Source of the DNA: Roseomonas sp. HF4
GTDB lineage: Bacteria > Pseudomonadota > Alphaproteobacteria > Acetobacterales > Acetobacteraceae
Length of the DNA: 64,000 bases
Direction of reading: 5' to 3'
NCBI RefSeq assembly: GCF_005222755.1
Contig: NZ_STGD01000010.1
Coordinates: 148,853-212,852 of the forward strand
In this document: positions 55,345-62,032 of the stretch, one piece after another
Numbering within the stretch: position 1 is the first letter of the stretch
How the letters are laid out: every line of letters starts with the position of its first letter
Position numbers and translations under genes: made by a program
The notes under the pieces: model-generated
Databases searched by the model: none
What the model saw: only the letters and a program-made list of their open reading frames with translations
Told to the model about the DNA's origin: nothing

Positions 55345-56298
55345 ATTCCGCCGGACCAGGAAGCGCACGTCACCGAGGCGCGCCCCTGGGGCCCGCTGGC
55401 CCCGGGCCTCCTGCGCCGCACCATCGCGGGCGGCGCGCGGTTGCTGGGCGGCGCCTCGTCGCCGCGCGCGGCGGCCGGCACGCCTGCGCCCGCCCCATCG
55501 ACCGGTTCGCCCCCTGCCGCTGCGCCACCGCCGGCCGGCCCGCCGCCCTTCCCGCGGCAGCACTGGTCCGACCGGCTGTGGGGGGAAGGCATGGCCCTGC
55601 CCGGCGGCGCCACCGAGGTGCTGCGCCTCGCCGCCCTGCTGCCGCTGGCGCCGGAGGCGACGCTGCTGCTCGCCGGACGTGCCGCGCGCGCGAGCAGCGC
55701 GGTCATCGTCGGCGCGCGCGGCTGCTTCGTCGCCGCCTTCGACCCCGATCCACCCGCGCCCGGCCGGCCGCAGCCGAAGCGCGGCAAGGTCACGGCGGCG
55801 CCCTTCGATGCCGGCGCCCCCGCATTCCGCCCGCGCTTCCACCACCACGCCATGCTGCTCGAGCCCCTGCGCGGCGGCGGCACGCCGGCGGGGCTGTTGA
55901 CCGCCGCGGCCGCGGCCCTGCGGCCGGGCGGGCAGGCCGTGCTGGTGGACATCGTGGCGCGCGGCGTGCCGGCGGGACAGGCGGAGGACCGATGGCTCCT
56001 GGCCGAGGGCCGCGACACGCCGCCGCCATCCGAGGCCGCGATGACGGACGCGCTGCGCGGCGCGGGCTTCCAGGTGCATGTCGTCGAGGATGCCGGCCCG
56101 CGGCACCGCGCGGCGGCGCTAAAGGGCTGGCGCGCGCTGCTCGGCGCGCTGGCGGCGGAGCAGGGTCGGCCGGGCGCCCCGGCAGCCGCTGCCCTGGTGG
56201 CCGAGGCCGAGGCCTGGCTGCTGCGCCTGCGGCTGATGCAGGACGGCCGGCTCAGGCTGCTGCGCTGGCACGCCTCGGTGCCGGGCACGCCGGGCTAG
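55345..56298 (+). CDS. Atypical class I methyltransferase-like protein (non-ATG start)
   Basis: Reading frame downstream of the spermidine-synthase-like gene. It lacks an upstream ATG/GTG/TTG near a ribosome-binding site; AGGAG lies seven bases before ATT at 55345, so ATT is proposed as start. Other options are TTG 55441 or ATG near 55588. After a Pro-rich linker, WSDRLWGEGMALPGGATEVL resembles SAM methyltransferases, and ALRPGGQAVLVDIVARG resembles motif IV. The glycine-rich motif I (LDxGCGTG) is replaced by LLLAGRAARASSA, so SAM binding is doubtful. Function unknown. Confidence 0.5.
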   Translation: MPPDQEAHVTEARPWGPLAPGLLRRTIAGGARLLGGASSPRAAAGTPAPAPSTGSPPAAAPPPAGPPPFPRQHWSDRLWGEGMALPGGATEVLRLAALLPLAPEATLLLAGRAARASSAVIVGARGCFVAAFDPDPPAPGRPQPKRGKVTAAPFDAGAPAFRPRFHHHAMLLEPLRGGGTPAGLLTAAAAALRPGGQAVLVDIVARGVPAGQAEDRWLLAEGRDTPPPSEAAMTDALRGAGFQVHVVEDAGPRHRAAALKGWRALLGALAAEQGRPGAPAAAALVAEAEAWLLRLRLMQDGRLRLLRWHASVPGTPG

Positions 56299-56344
56299 AG
56301 CGGCGACCGACCAGGTGATTCCATCTGCTCGGAGAAGGCTCCGA

Positions 56345-56911
56345 TCACTCCGCCGCGTCGGCGCCGAGCCAGGGCCAGCGCATCTTCACGACCGGGCTGT
56401 CCGGGGCATAGGCCAGGCAGGTGCCGAGGATGCGCGGCTTCGCCCTCACGCCGCTCGCCGCCTCGCGCGCCAGTTCCTTCTGCCGCCGCACGGGATAGAG
56501 CGTCTGGTAGGCGACGGTCGCCATCTGGGCCAGCACTTCGCGCAGATGCGTGCAGCCGAGCACGCCGCCGACGCGTTCCTGCACAGCGCGATTGAAGCCG
56601 GGGCCGATGGTGAGGCCCGCGAGCCGCGCGAAATTGGGCGCCGCCTGAGGGCAGACGGCATAGGGCGTGTGGTCGGAGGCTGCCTCGCAGGCGTGGATCA
56701 GCAGGTCCTCGTCCACCGTCAGGCGCAGCCACATGCCGTGCAGCGGCGTGCCGGGAGGCAGCCAGCCGCGCTCCTCGTTCTCGAAGCCGTAGAACTTGGT
56801 GTCGAGCAGATGCGCCTCGATGTCGAAGAGGCCGTCGGCGCGGCGATAGCCGTGCATCTCGATGCCCCGGCGGTGCATGGGTTCGCGGTCGATCGGCGCG
56901 GAGAGCGGCAT
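56345..56911 (-). CDS. DUF2889 family protein
   Basis: 188-residue protein with MHRRGIEMHGYRRADGLFDIEAHLLDTKFYGFENEE near the start and LTIGPGFNRAVQERVGGVLGCTHLREVLAQMAT in the second half, a pattern characteristic of DUF2889. The CTHLRE segment may form a metal or iron-sulfur site. ATG 56911 is chosen because upstream residues are unrelated and Pro-rich. Function unknown. It stands alone, convergent with the methyltransferase-like gene. Confidence 0.85.
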   Translation of the reverse strand: MPLSAPIDREPMHRRGIEMHGYRRADGLFDIEAHLLDTKFYGFENEERGWLPPGTPLHGMWLRLTVDEDLLIHACEAASDHTPYAVCPQAAPNFARLAGLTIGPGFNRAVQERVGGVLGCTHLREVLAQMATVAYQTLYPVRRQKELAREAASGVRAKPRILGTCLAYAPDSPVVKMRWPWLGADAAE

Positions 56912-57214
56912 GTCGGGGTCCCGGTGCGGCGTGGGTTGGGCGTATCGCGGCGGCGTCCGGAAGGCCAGCCGCCACGGCGCGGGGGCCGGGTGCGCTGCGG
57001 GCATGGCGGCCGAAGGCGGGACCGGGACGCAGCGTGACGAACCCTTCGCCCCGGCGCCAGCTTCCGGCATCTGGCCCTGGATTTCCGGTGCCAAGTCGCA
57101 ACGAAGGGAGGGGGGATCGGGGGAGGGTCTCCCCCCCCCCCACCTTCCGACAGGGGCATCGTGTCCGGGGTCGGCGTCGGTCGGCTGGCCGCATCGGCCG
57201 TCCGCCGCGCCACC
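56912..57214. other. Intergenic region with partial family A repeat
   Basis: 303 bp without a gene. It includes family A copy 5 at about 57049-57152 and GGCCGGGTGC/GCATGGCGGC-type GC-rich sequences. It separates the divergent-start of the DUF2889 gene from the downstream end of the third Bug gene, both on the minus strand. Confidence 0.4.
57049..57152. repeat. Family A dispersed palindromic element, copy 5 (half copy)
   Basis: CGGCGCCAGCTTCCGGCATCTGG at the left is a core remnant. The right half reads CCGGTGCCAAGTCGCAACGAAGGGAGGGGG followed by GGGGGAGGGTCTCCCCC. The left hairpin is missing, so this is a half copy. Confidence 0.6.
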
Positions 57215-58201
57215 TCAGTCGAGCGTGATGCCCGCCTCGCGCGTCAGCCGTCCGACGATCGCCTGCTGTTCGCGCACGTACCGCGCGAAGTCCGGTGCTG
57301 CGCTGCCGACCGGCAGCATGCCGATCTGCGCCAGGCGGTCCTTCACGCTGTCCTGCGCCAGCGCGTGGCGCGCGGCGGCGTTCATACGCTCGATGATCGG
57401 CGTCGGTGTGCCGGCGGGGGCGAAGATGCCGCCCCATTCGATCCACTCGAAGCCCGTGAGGCCGGATTCGGCCAGCGTCGGCACGTCCGGCAGCTGCGGG
57501 ATGCGCGTGCGCGTGGTCACCGCATAGGCCTTGAGCCTGCCCGACTGCGCCAGCGCGGTGGAGGATGCCGTGGTGCCCATGTGGAACTGCACCGTGGCGG
57601 ACAGCAGCGCCTGCACGGCCGGCCCGCCGCCGCGGAAGGGCACGTGCGTCGCCTCGAACCCCGCCTGCTGCAGGAACAGCACCGCCGAGTAGTGCGCCGC
57701 CGAGCCGTTGCCGGAGGAGGCATAGACGAGCGGATTGCCCGCCCGCGCGCGCTCGCGGCCGAGGGCGAGGAATTCCTGGATGGTGTTGGCGGGCACGGAT
57801 GGGTGGGCGACCAAAATGAGCGGCACGGTCGTCAGCTGCGTCACCGGCGCGAAGGCAGTCTCGTAGTTGAAGGTCAGCCCACGAACGAGATGCGGCGCCG
57901 AGGCGTGCGACGACGCGTCGAAGAGGAAGGTGTAGCCATCGGGCTGCGCCTGCGCGACCGCAGCGGCGGCGATCGTGCCGGTGGCGCCGGGACGGTTCTC
58001 GGCGACGATGGGCTGGCCGAGCTGCTCGCTCATGATCGGGCCGATCAGCCGCGTGACCGTGTCGATCGCGCCGCCCGGCGGGAAGGACACGACGGCGCGG
58101 ATCGGCCGGTTCGGCCAGGGCGCCTGCGCGAGCGCGGGGAGCGGCAGCGCGGCGGCGGCGGTCGCCAGCAGCGCGCGCCGGCTGGGAAGGGCGGGGTTCA
58201 T
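57215..58201 (-). CDS. Tripartite tricarboxylate transporter (Bug family) substrate-binding protein 3
   Basis: Periplasmic solute receptor, 328 residues. Signal peptide with twin Arg (MNPALPSRRALLATAAAALP, cleavage near ALA-QAPWP), then RPIRAVVSFPPGGAIDTVTRLI, IVAENRPGATGTIAAA, HVPFRGGGPAVQALLS and the terminal REAGITLD. No TctA/TctB adjoins. It is transcribed in the same direction as the MFS gene upstream (58294-59520), separated by 92 bp, so a functional transport link is possible. Ligand unknown. Confidence 0.92.
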   Translation of the reverse strand: MNPALPSRRALLATAAAALPLPALAQAPWPNRPIRAVVSFPPGGAIDTVTRLIGPIMSEQLGQPIVAENRPGATGTIAAAAVAQAQPDGYTFLFDASSHASAPHLVRGLTFNYETAFAPVTQLTTVPLILVAHPSVPANTIQEFLALGRERARAGNPLVYASSGNGSAAHYSAVLFLQQAGFEATHVPFRGGGPAVQALLSATVQFHMGTTASSTALAQSGRLKAYAVTTRTRIPQLPDVPTLAESGLTGFEWIEWGGIFAPAGTPTPIIERMNAAARHALAQDSVKDRLAQIGMLPVGSAAPDFARYVREQQAIVGRLTREAGITLD

Positions 58202-58293
58202 GGTCGTGCGGTCTCCCGGTTGGCCGGCCGGTGCCGGCGCGGTTCCCGCCATATTGGCCGGCGGCGCGCGGAAGGCCAGACGCCGCGCCGCGG

Positions 58294-59520
58294 TCAGGCC
58301 GGCGCGCTGGCCCGCCGCTGCTGCAGGTGCAGCCATCCGACCGCGAGGACTGCCACGCCCATGAGCACGAGCGCGAACCAGTTCAGCATGAACCAGCCGA
58401 TGCGTTCCTGCAGGAGGCCGGCCAGGAAGGACGCGGTGGCGGTGGTGCCGAAGACCAGGAAGTCGTTCAGCGCCTGCACCTTGCCGCGCTCGTTCGGCCG
58501 GTAGCAGGTGGTGACCAGCGTCGTGGCGCCGACGAACAGGAAGTTCCAGCCGATGCCGTTCAGCGTCAGGGCGGCGCGGAAATGCCACTCGCTCAGGCCG
58601 CCGAGCCCGGCCGCGACGCCCGCCAGCAGCAGCAGGATGCCGGCCGCCATCACGGGCACCGTGCCGTAGCGCGTGATCAGGTTGCCGGTGAAGAAGGACG
58701 GCACGAACATGCCCATCACGTGCAGGAAGATGACCCAGTGCGCTTCGGCATGGGCGAAGCCGCAGCCGACGATGGCAAGCGGCGAGGCGGTCATGAGGAA
58801 CGACATCACGCCGTAGGCCACCATGGCCGAGGCGACGGCGGCGAGGAACCGGGGCTGCGCCGCGATCCGCAGCAGCGGCCGCGGCGGTTCGGCCGGCGCG
58901 GCCGCTGCTGCGGCCGGCACGCGCGCGGCATCGGGCGCCGGGAAGCGGATGAAGCCCATCACGACGAAAACAACGATATGCAGCCCCGCCATGGCGGCAT
59001 AGGTCGCGAGGTAGATCGGCATCCACTGGTCGTGCGTGATGCGCACGAGCGGTGGCCCGATCAGCCCGGCGACGACGCCGCCCGCCGTGACCCAGGAAAT
59101 GGCCTTGGCGCGGTAGGAGGGGGGCACGAGTTCCACCGCCGCGAAGCGGTACATGTGCAGGCTCGCGACCGCATAGCCGAGCACGACGCCGCCCAGGCAC
59201 ATCAGGACGAAGCTGGCGGTGTAGAGGCCGCTGCCGACGATGGCCGCGCCCGCCATGCCGAATACCGATCCGGTGCGGAAGCCGAAGGGCCGGCCCATGC
59301 GCTGCATGAGCAGCGCGGCCGGAAAGACCCAGAGCATGACGCCCAGGTGCTGCAGCGTGACCGGCAGGGTCGCGAGCTCGCGGTCCGCGTAGAAGGTCAC
59401 GACCGACAGTGCCGTGGCCGCGAACATCATGGTGTTCGCGGCCTGGCCCAGCGCCTGGCAGGAGGCCAGCAACAGCAGGTTGAGGCGCGTGCGGCCATCG
59501 AGGCTGTGGGTCGCGGTCAT
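58294..59520 (-). CDS. Major facilitator superfamily transporter
   Basis: 408-residue protein with about 12 hydrophobic segments. The N-terminus MTATHSLDGRTRLNLLLLAS, the loop LLMQRMGRPFGFRTGSVFGM, a variant of the MFS GxxxDRxGRR loop, and the second half with VLLLLAGVAAGLGG-like segments and a terminal basic tail are typical. Directional family and substrate are not inferable. It precedes the Bug gene and is divergent from the peptide-DUF6065 block. Confidence 0.85.
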   Translation of the reverse strand: MTATHSLDGRTRLNLLLLASCQALGQAANTMMFAATALSVVTFYADRELATLPVTLQHLGVMLWVFPAALLMQRMGRPFGFRTGSVFGMAGAAIVGSGLYTASFVLMCLGGVVLGYAVASLHMYRFAAVELVPPSYRAKAISWVTAGGVVAGLIGPPLVRITHDQWMPIYLATYAAMAGLHIVVFVVMGFIRFPAPDAARVPAAAAAAPAEPPRPLLRIAAQPRFLAAVASAMVAYGVMSFLMTASPLAIVGCGFAHAEAHWVIFLHVMGMFVPSFFTGNLITRYGTVPVMAAGILLLLAGVAAGLGGLSEWHFRAALTLNGIGWNFLFVGATTLVTTCYRPNERGKVQALNDFLVFGTTATASFLAGLLQERIGWFMLNWFALVLMGVAVLAVGWLHLQQRRASAPA

Positions 59521-59606
59521 GCGCCCCTTGTCGCGCGAGCGGCGCGCGCGACGGTAGCGGGGGGCGGGCAGGGGCAGCCATGCGCACGCGGCACGCGAAG
59601 AAGTTC

Positions 59607-59660
59607 GTCATATGTTCGCATTTTTGGTTGACATCTTTTCCTAGGTGTTTTTACCTAACT
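59607..59660 (+). promoter_or_regulatory. AT-rich near-consensus promoter with overlapping inverted repeat
   Basis: TTGACA (59628-59633), a 17-base spacer and TTACCT (59651-59656) or TACCTA one base later. Inverted repeat TAGGT (59642-59646) - N6 - ACCTA (59653-59657) overlaps the -10, as an operator would. The surrounding TTTTTGG and TCATATG bring an AT-rich island into a genome that is otherwise highly GC-rich. It points to the small peptide gene at 59784. Confidence 0.65.
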
Positions 59661-59700
59661 CATGTCAGCGGGCGCTGCGCCCCCGGACCCGTGGCGGACA

Positions 59701-59761
59701 GCCTCGATCGAGGCAGCCCGCAGCACCCTGCCCCCCAAGGGGCTTCCCCGCCGGAAGCCCC
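59701..59761 (+). promoter_or_regulatory. Structured leader (two hairpins) of the peptide gene
   Basis: A 14-bp palindrome GCCTCGATCGAGGC (59701-59714) and a 9-bp stem GGGGCTTCC (59739-59747) / GGAAGCCCC (59753-59761) with CCGCC loop. The second hairpin ends 22 bases before the ATG and eight before the ribosome-binding site GAAGGA (59770-59775). The first could be a regulator site or a terminator-like element. Function is inferred only from placement. Confidence 0.4.
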
Positions 59762-59783
59762 GTTGATGCGAAGGACACGCACC

Positions 59784-59951
59784 ATGACCACCCCCACCAG
59801 CACCGCCCCGGCGCCCGCCACCCCGGCCTCGACCGCCGATGCCGGGATGCTGCGCGTCGGCGGGCTCTCGCCGCTCTTCGCGCCGGTCGAGATCGCGGAT
59901 CCCGGCAGGCTCCGCCTCGGCGGCCTCAGCCCGATCCTCGGCCAGGGCTGA
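59784..59951 (+). CDS. Small peptide with duplicated LR(V/L)GGLSP motif (candidate precursor peptide)
   Basis: 55-residue protein with a Thr/Pro/Ala-rich N-terminal part (MTTPTSTAPAPATPASTADA) followed by two near-identical repeats: MLRVGGLSPLFAPVEIADPG and RLRLGGLSPILGQG. ATG 59784 has GAAGGA upstream at nine bases; another ATG at 59766 is too close to the hairpin. The duplicated motif after a spacer, the strong regulated promoter and the following DUF6065 gene are consistent with a precursor of a processed peptide, but no modification enzyme with known chemistry is visible. It could also be a small structural protein. Confidence 0.7.
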   Translation: MTTPTSTAPAPATPASTADAGMLRVGGLSPLFAPVEIADPGRLRLGGLSPILGQG

Positions 59952-60024
59952 TCCCCCGCGCCGCCCGGCCCGCGCGGCCGGGCGGGCCGCGATCCGATCC
60001 AAGACCCAGGAAGGACGTCCTGTC

Positions 60025-60786
60025 ATGGCCACCGACGCCGCCGAGCCCCTCGTGCGCTTCCATGCCGTGACCCCGGGCGCGCGCGCGCCGCAGCGTGCCG
60101 ACCGCGCCGCCGGCGGCACGCTGCCGACCCGCGCCTTCCGCTACTGCGAGGCCGCGACCTCCGCCGCCGGCTTCGGCTGGCACGTCTTCCCCGCGATCGA
60201 CATGGCGCTGGCCTGGGACGGCGAGGCGATCCGCTGGACCTGGCGCGGCGCGGACGCCTGGCACCCGCTGACCGTCGCGCAGTTCCCGGGCTTCCGCGAC
60301 GCCTTCGACACGGCGGCGCCGGCGGGCCTCGGCGGCTGGTCGCCGCCGCTGGTCGGCGCCCTGCCGGAGCCCGGGCTGGTCAACATCTGGTCGGGCCTGT
60401 TCGCGCGCAGCCGGCCGGGCTGGTCGCTACTGGTGCGCGCGCCGGCCAACCTGCCCCGCCTGCCGGGCGTCGAGCTCTACGAGGGCATCGTCGAGGCCGA
60501 CCGCTGGTTCGGCCCGCTATTCGTCAACCTGCGCCTGACCCGCACCGGCACGCCGGTCGAGTTCCGCCAGGACATGCCGCTGTTCCAGGTCCAGCCCATC
60601 CCGCGCGAGGCCCATGGCGAGGCTGCCCTGAGCGGCTTCGAGGTGGCGCATGGTCTGGCCGGCATGGCGCCGGCGGACTGGGATGCCTACGAGGCCAGCA
60701 TCGTCGCGCCGCGCCGCGAGGGCGGCTGCCCGCTCGGGCGCCAGGCGGCTGAGGTGCGCCGCCGCCGACGAGCGGAGGCGGCGTAG
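60025..60786 (+). CDS. DUF6065-like protein
   Basis: 253-residue protein, no signal peptide. Segments such as FGWHVFPAIDMALAWDGEAI, NIWSGLFARSRPGWSLLVRAPANLP, YEGIVEADRWFGPLFVNLRLTRTGTPVEFR and MPLFQVQPIPREAHG resemble what I recall of the uncharacterised DUF6065 family; I could not confirm this by search. No metal or nucleotide motif is obvious. GGAAGGA precedes ATG 60025 at a normal distance. The 73-bp gap after the peptide gene and the common direction suggest one transcript. Role may be recognition or processing of the peptide, or an unrelated function. Confidence 0.65.
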   Translation: MATDAAEPLVRFHAVTPGARAPQRADRAAGGTLPTRAFRYCEAATSAAGFGWHVFPAIDMALAWDGEAIRWTWRGADAWHPLTVAQFPGFRDAFDTAAPAGLGGWSPPLVGALPEPGLVNIWSGLFARSRPGWSLLVRAPANLPRLPGVELYEGIVEADRWFGPLFVNLRLTRTGTPVEFRQDMPLFQVQPIPREAHGEAALSGFEVAHGLAGMAPADWDAYEASIVAPRREGGCPLGRQAAEVRRRRRAEAA

Positions 60787-60837
60787 CGGCGCGACAGGTA
60801 CCAGGCCGGCCCGCCGAGGCTTGATGCCGGACGGGAA

Positions 60838-60993
60838 CCACGAGCGAAGGGTTGGGGGGGAGAAGGGAGCTTCTCCCCCCGGACCCCCCACAACCTTCCT
60901 TGCCACTTGGCCCCCGGCCTTCCAGGACCGGTGCCAGATGACAAGAAAGGAGCGGGCGTTCGGGGGAGGTTCTCATCCCCCGCCCTTCCGGGC
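60838..60993. repeat. Family A dispersed palindromic element, copy 6
   Basis: Full-length copy: GGGGGGGAGAAGGGAGCTTCTCCCCCC-like left hairpin, CCTTCCTTGCCACTTGG core, then CCGGTGCCAGATGACAAGAAAGG and GGGGGAGGTTCTCATCCCCC on the right. Confidence 0.75.
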
Positions 60994-61007
60994 CGAGGGC
61001 CGGCAAC

Positions 61008-61098
61008 ATACCCGGCGGACGACGTTCCGACCTCCGGCCCGAAGGGCCGAGCGCCCGAATGGGCGCCGCGGCCTTTGCCGCGAAGCCAGGCCGCGCGG
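61008..61098 (-). repeat. Family C dispersed repeat, copy 2 (inverted)
   Basis: Reverse complement of the 91-bp segment at 48165-48255 with about eight mismatches by eye. The hairpins GCGCCC-ATTC-GGGCGC and CGGCCC-TTC-GGGCCG are retained, with loop changes between copies. Confidence 0.75.
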
Positions 61099-61181
61099 AT
61101 GCGCCGCGCGTCACGCCGCAGGCGCGCCTTCGGCACGACGCGTCTGAGGGGGACGAAGATGAAACCTTTGCCCGCTCGGCA

Positions 61182-61895
61182 TCACGCTTCGGCCGCCAGC
61201 AGTCCGGCCGCGCGCAGCGAGGCATGCGCCGCCCGGCCGACCACCAGCAGGTCGTGCAGCCGCACCCCGAGCGCCGCGCCCGCTGTGCCGACGCGGCGTG
61301 CCAGGTCGAGGTCGGCCTCGGCCGGCGCGGGCGGCGCGGCGCCGGCGTCGCGCAGCAGGATCATGGCCCCCGCCTGCAGCGCCAGGGCGCGGCGCAGCAC
61401 GCGGGCGGGTGCGCCGGCCTCGGTGCCGGGGCAGGCCACCACCTCGTCCACGATCAGCCGCTCCCGCGCGTCGAGGAAGAGGGCGCGCGTTTCCCCGACG
61501 GCGAGGCCGGCGCCGCGCGCCCGCGCATAGGCCAGGATGGCGCCGGTGCTGCGCAGCGCCGGCCGGGCATCCAGCGCCGCCGCGGCCAGGTGGCGTGCCG
61601 CCGCGTGCACCGCCTTCAACGCCGCCGCGCCGGCCTCGCCGAGTTCGGGCAGGGCGGCAAGCTCGGCTTCCTCGGCCGCCGCCGCCGCCGCCAAACCGCC
61701 GTAGCGGCCGAGCACGGCCTCGGCTGCGTCGGCGCCCTCCATCCAGCCGAGACAATGAGACAGGACCGCGAAAAGCACCTCCCGGTCCTCCGAAAGGGCA
61801 TCGGCCCCCGCAGGCGCGCAGGCGGCGGCGCGATGGACCGGGGCGGGCGGTACCGGCGGGGCGGCGGCCGGGGCGGGGGGCTGCAGGCCGAGCAT
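61182..61895 (-). CDS. RadC-family protein with degenerate JAMM site
   Basis: 237-residue protein related to RadC/JAB proteins: HhH-type N-terminal half (LPELGEAGAAALKAVHAAARH) and C-terminal GVRLHDLLVVGRAAHASLRAAGLL, typical of RadC. The motif HNHPSGDPxPSxxD is degraded to RDAGAAPPAPAEAD (residues 182-195): both His are lost, and only the final Asp195 and two Pro remain. Metal-dependent catalysis is therefore unlikely. The start is ATG 61895, preceded by a strong GAAGGAGG ribosome-binding site seven bases upstream; the longer frame from 61967 has none. It shares an AT-rich divergent control region with the SARP-like regulator. Confidence 0.8.
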   Translation of the reverse strand: MLGLQPPAPAAAPPVPPAPVHRAAACAPAGADALSEDREVLFAVLSHCLGWMEGADAAEAVLGRYGGLAAAAAAEEAELAALPELGEAGAAALKAVHAAARHLAAAALDARPALRSTGAILAYARARGAGLAVGETRALFLDARERLIVDEVVACPGTEAGAPARVLRRALALQAGAMILLRDAGAAPPAPAEADLDLARRVGTAGAALGVRLHDLLVVGRAAHASLRAAGLLAAEA

Positions 61896-62032
61896 CTCCG
61901 GGCCTCCTTCGCAAAATTCAACCATTTGGGGATTTAAATTGTCTTCATTCAGCGATATGGCGAACATCGGAAAAGCGTCGGACGGCGTCGGAACGGCGTC
62001 GGTGCCAACGCGCCGCGAGGAGGTGCTCCGCG
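61896..62032. promoter_or_regulatory. Divergent AT-rich control region between RadC-like and SARP-like genes
   Basis: The 137-bp divergent gap is AT-rich between about 61910 and 61965, including AATTTAAATC-like palindromic sequence (61931-61940) and TTGTCTTCATTCAGCG. It carries the ribosome-binding site GAAGGAGG of the RadC-like gene and GAGGAGG (62017-62023) of the regulator. Promoters for both genes probably lie here; no single pair of hexamers is compelling. Confidence 0.45.

Larger units (their letters stand above)
60787..61181. other. Intergenic region with family A and family C repeats
   Basis: 395 bp without a plausible gene. It is almost completely filled by family A copy 6 (60838-60993) and family C copy 2 (61008-61098), followed by a GGGGGACGAAGATGAAACC tail. 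It separates the DUF6065 gene and the RadC-like gene, whose 3' ends face each other. Confidence 0.6.

Noticed and set aside
61896..61967. Longer RadC-like start at 61967
   Set aside because: There is no ribosome-binding site there, while GAAGGAGG stands before 61895.
61298..62032. N-terminal extension of the SARP-like regulator back to 61298
   Set aside because: The extension lies opposite the RadC-like gene and is Arg/Pro-rich; the ribosome-binding site supports a start at 62033.
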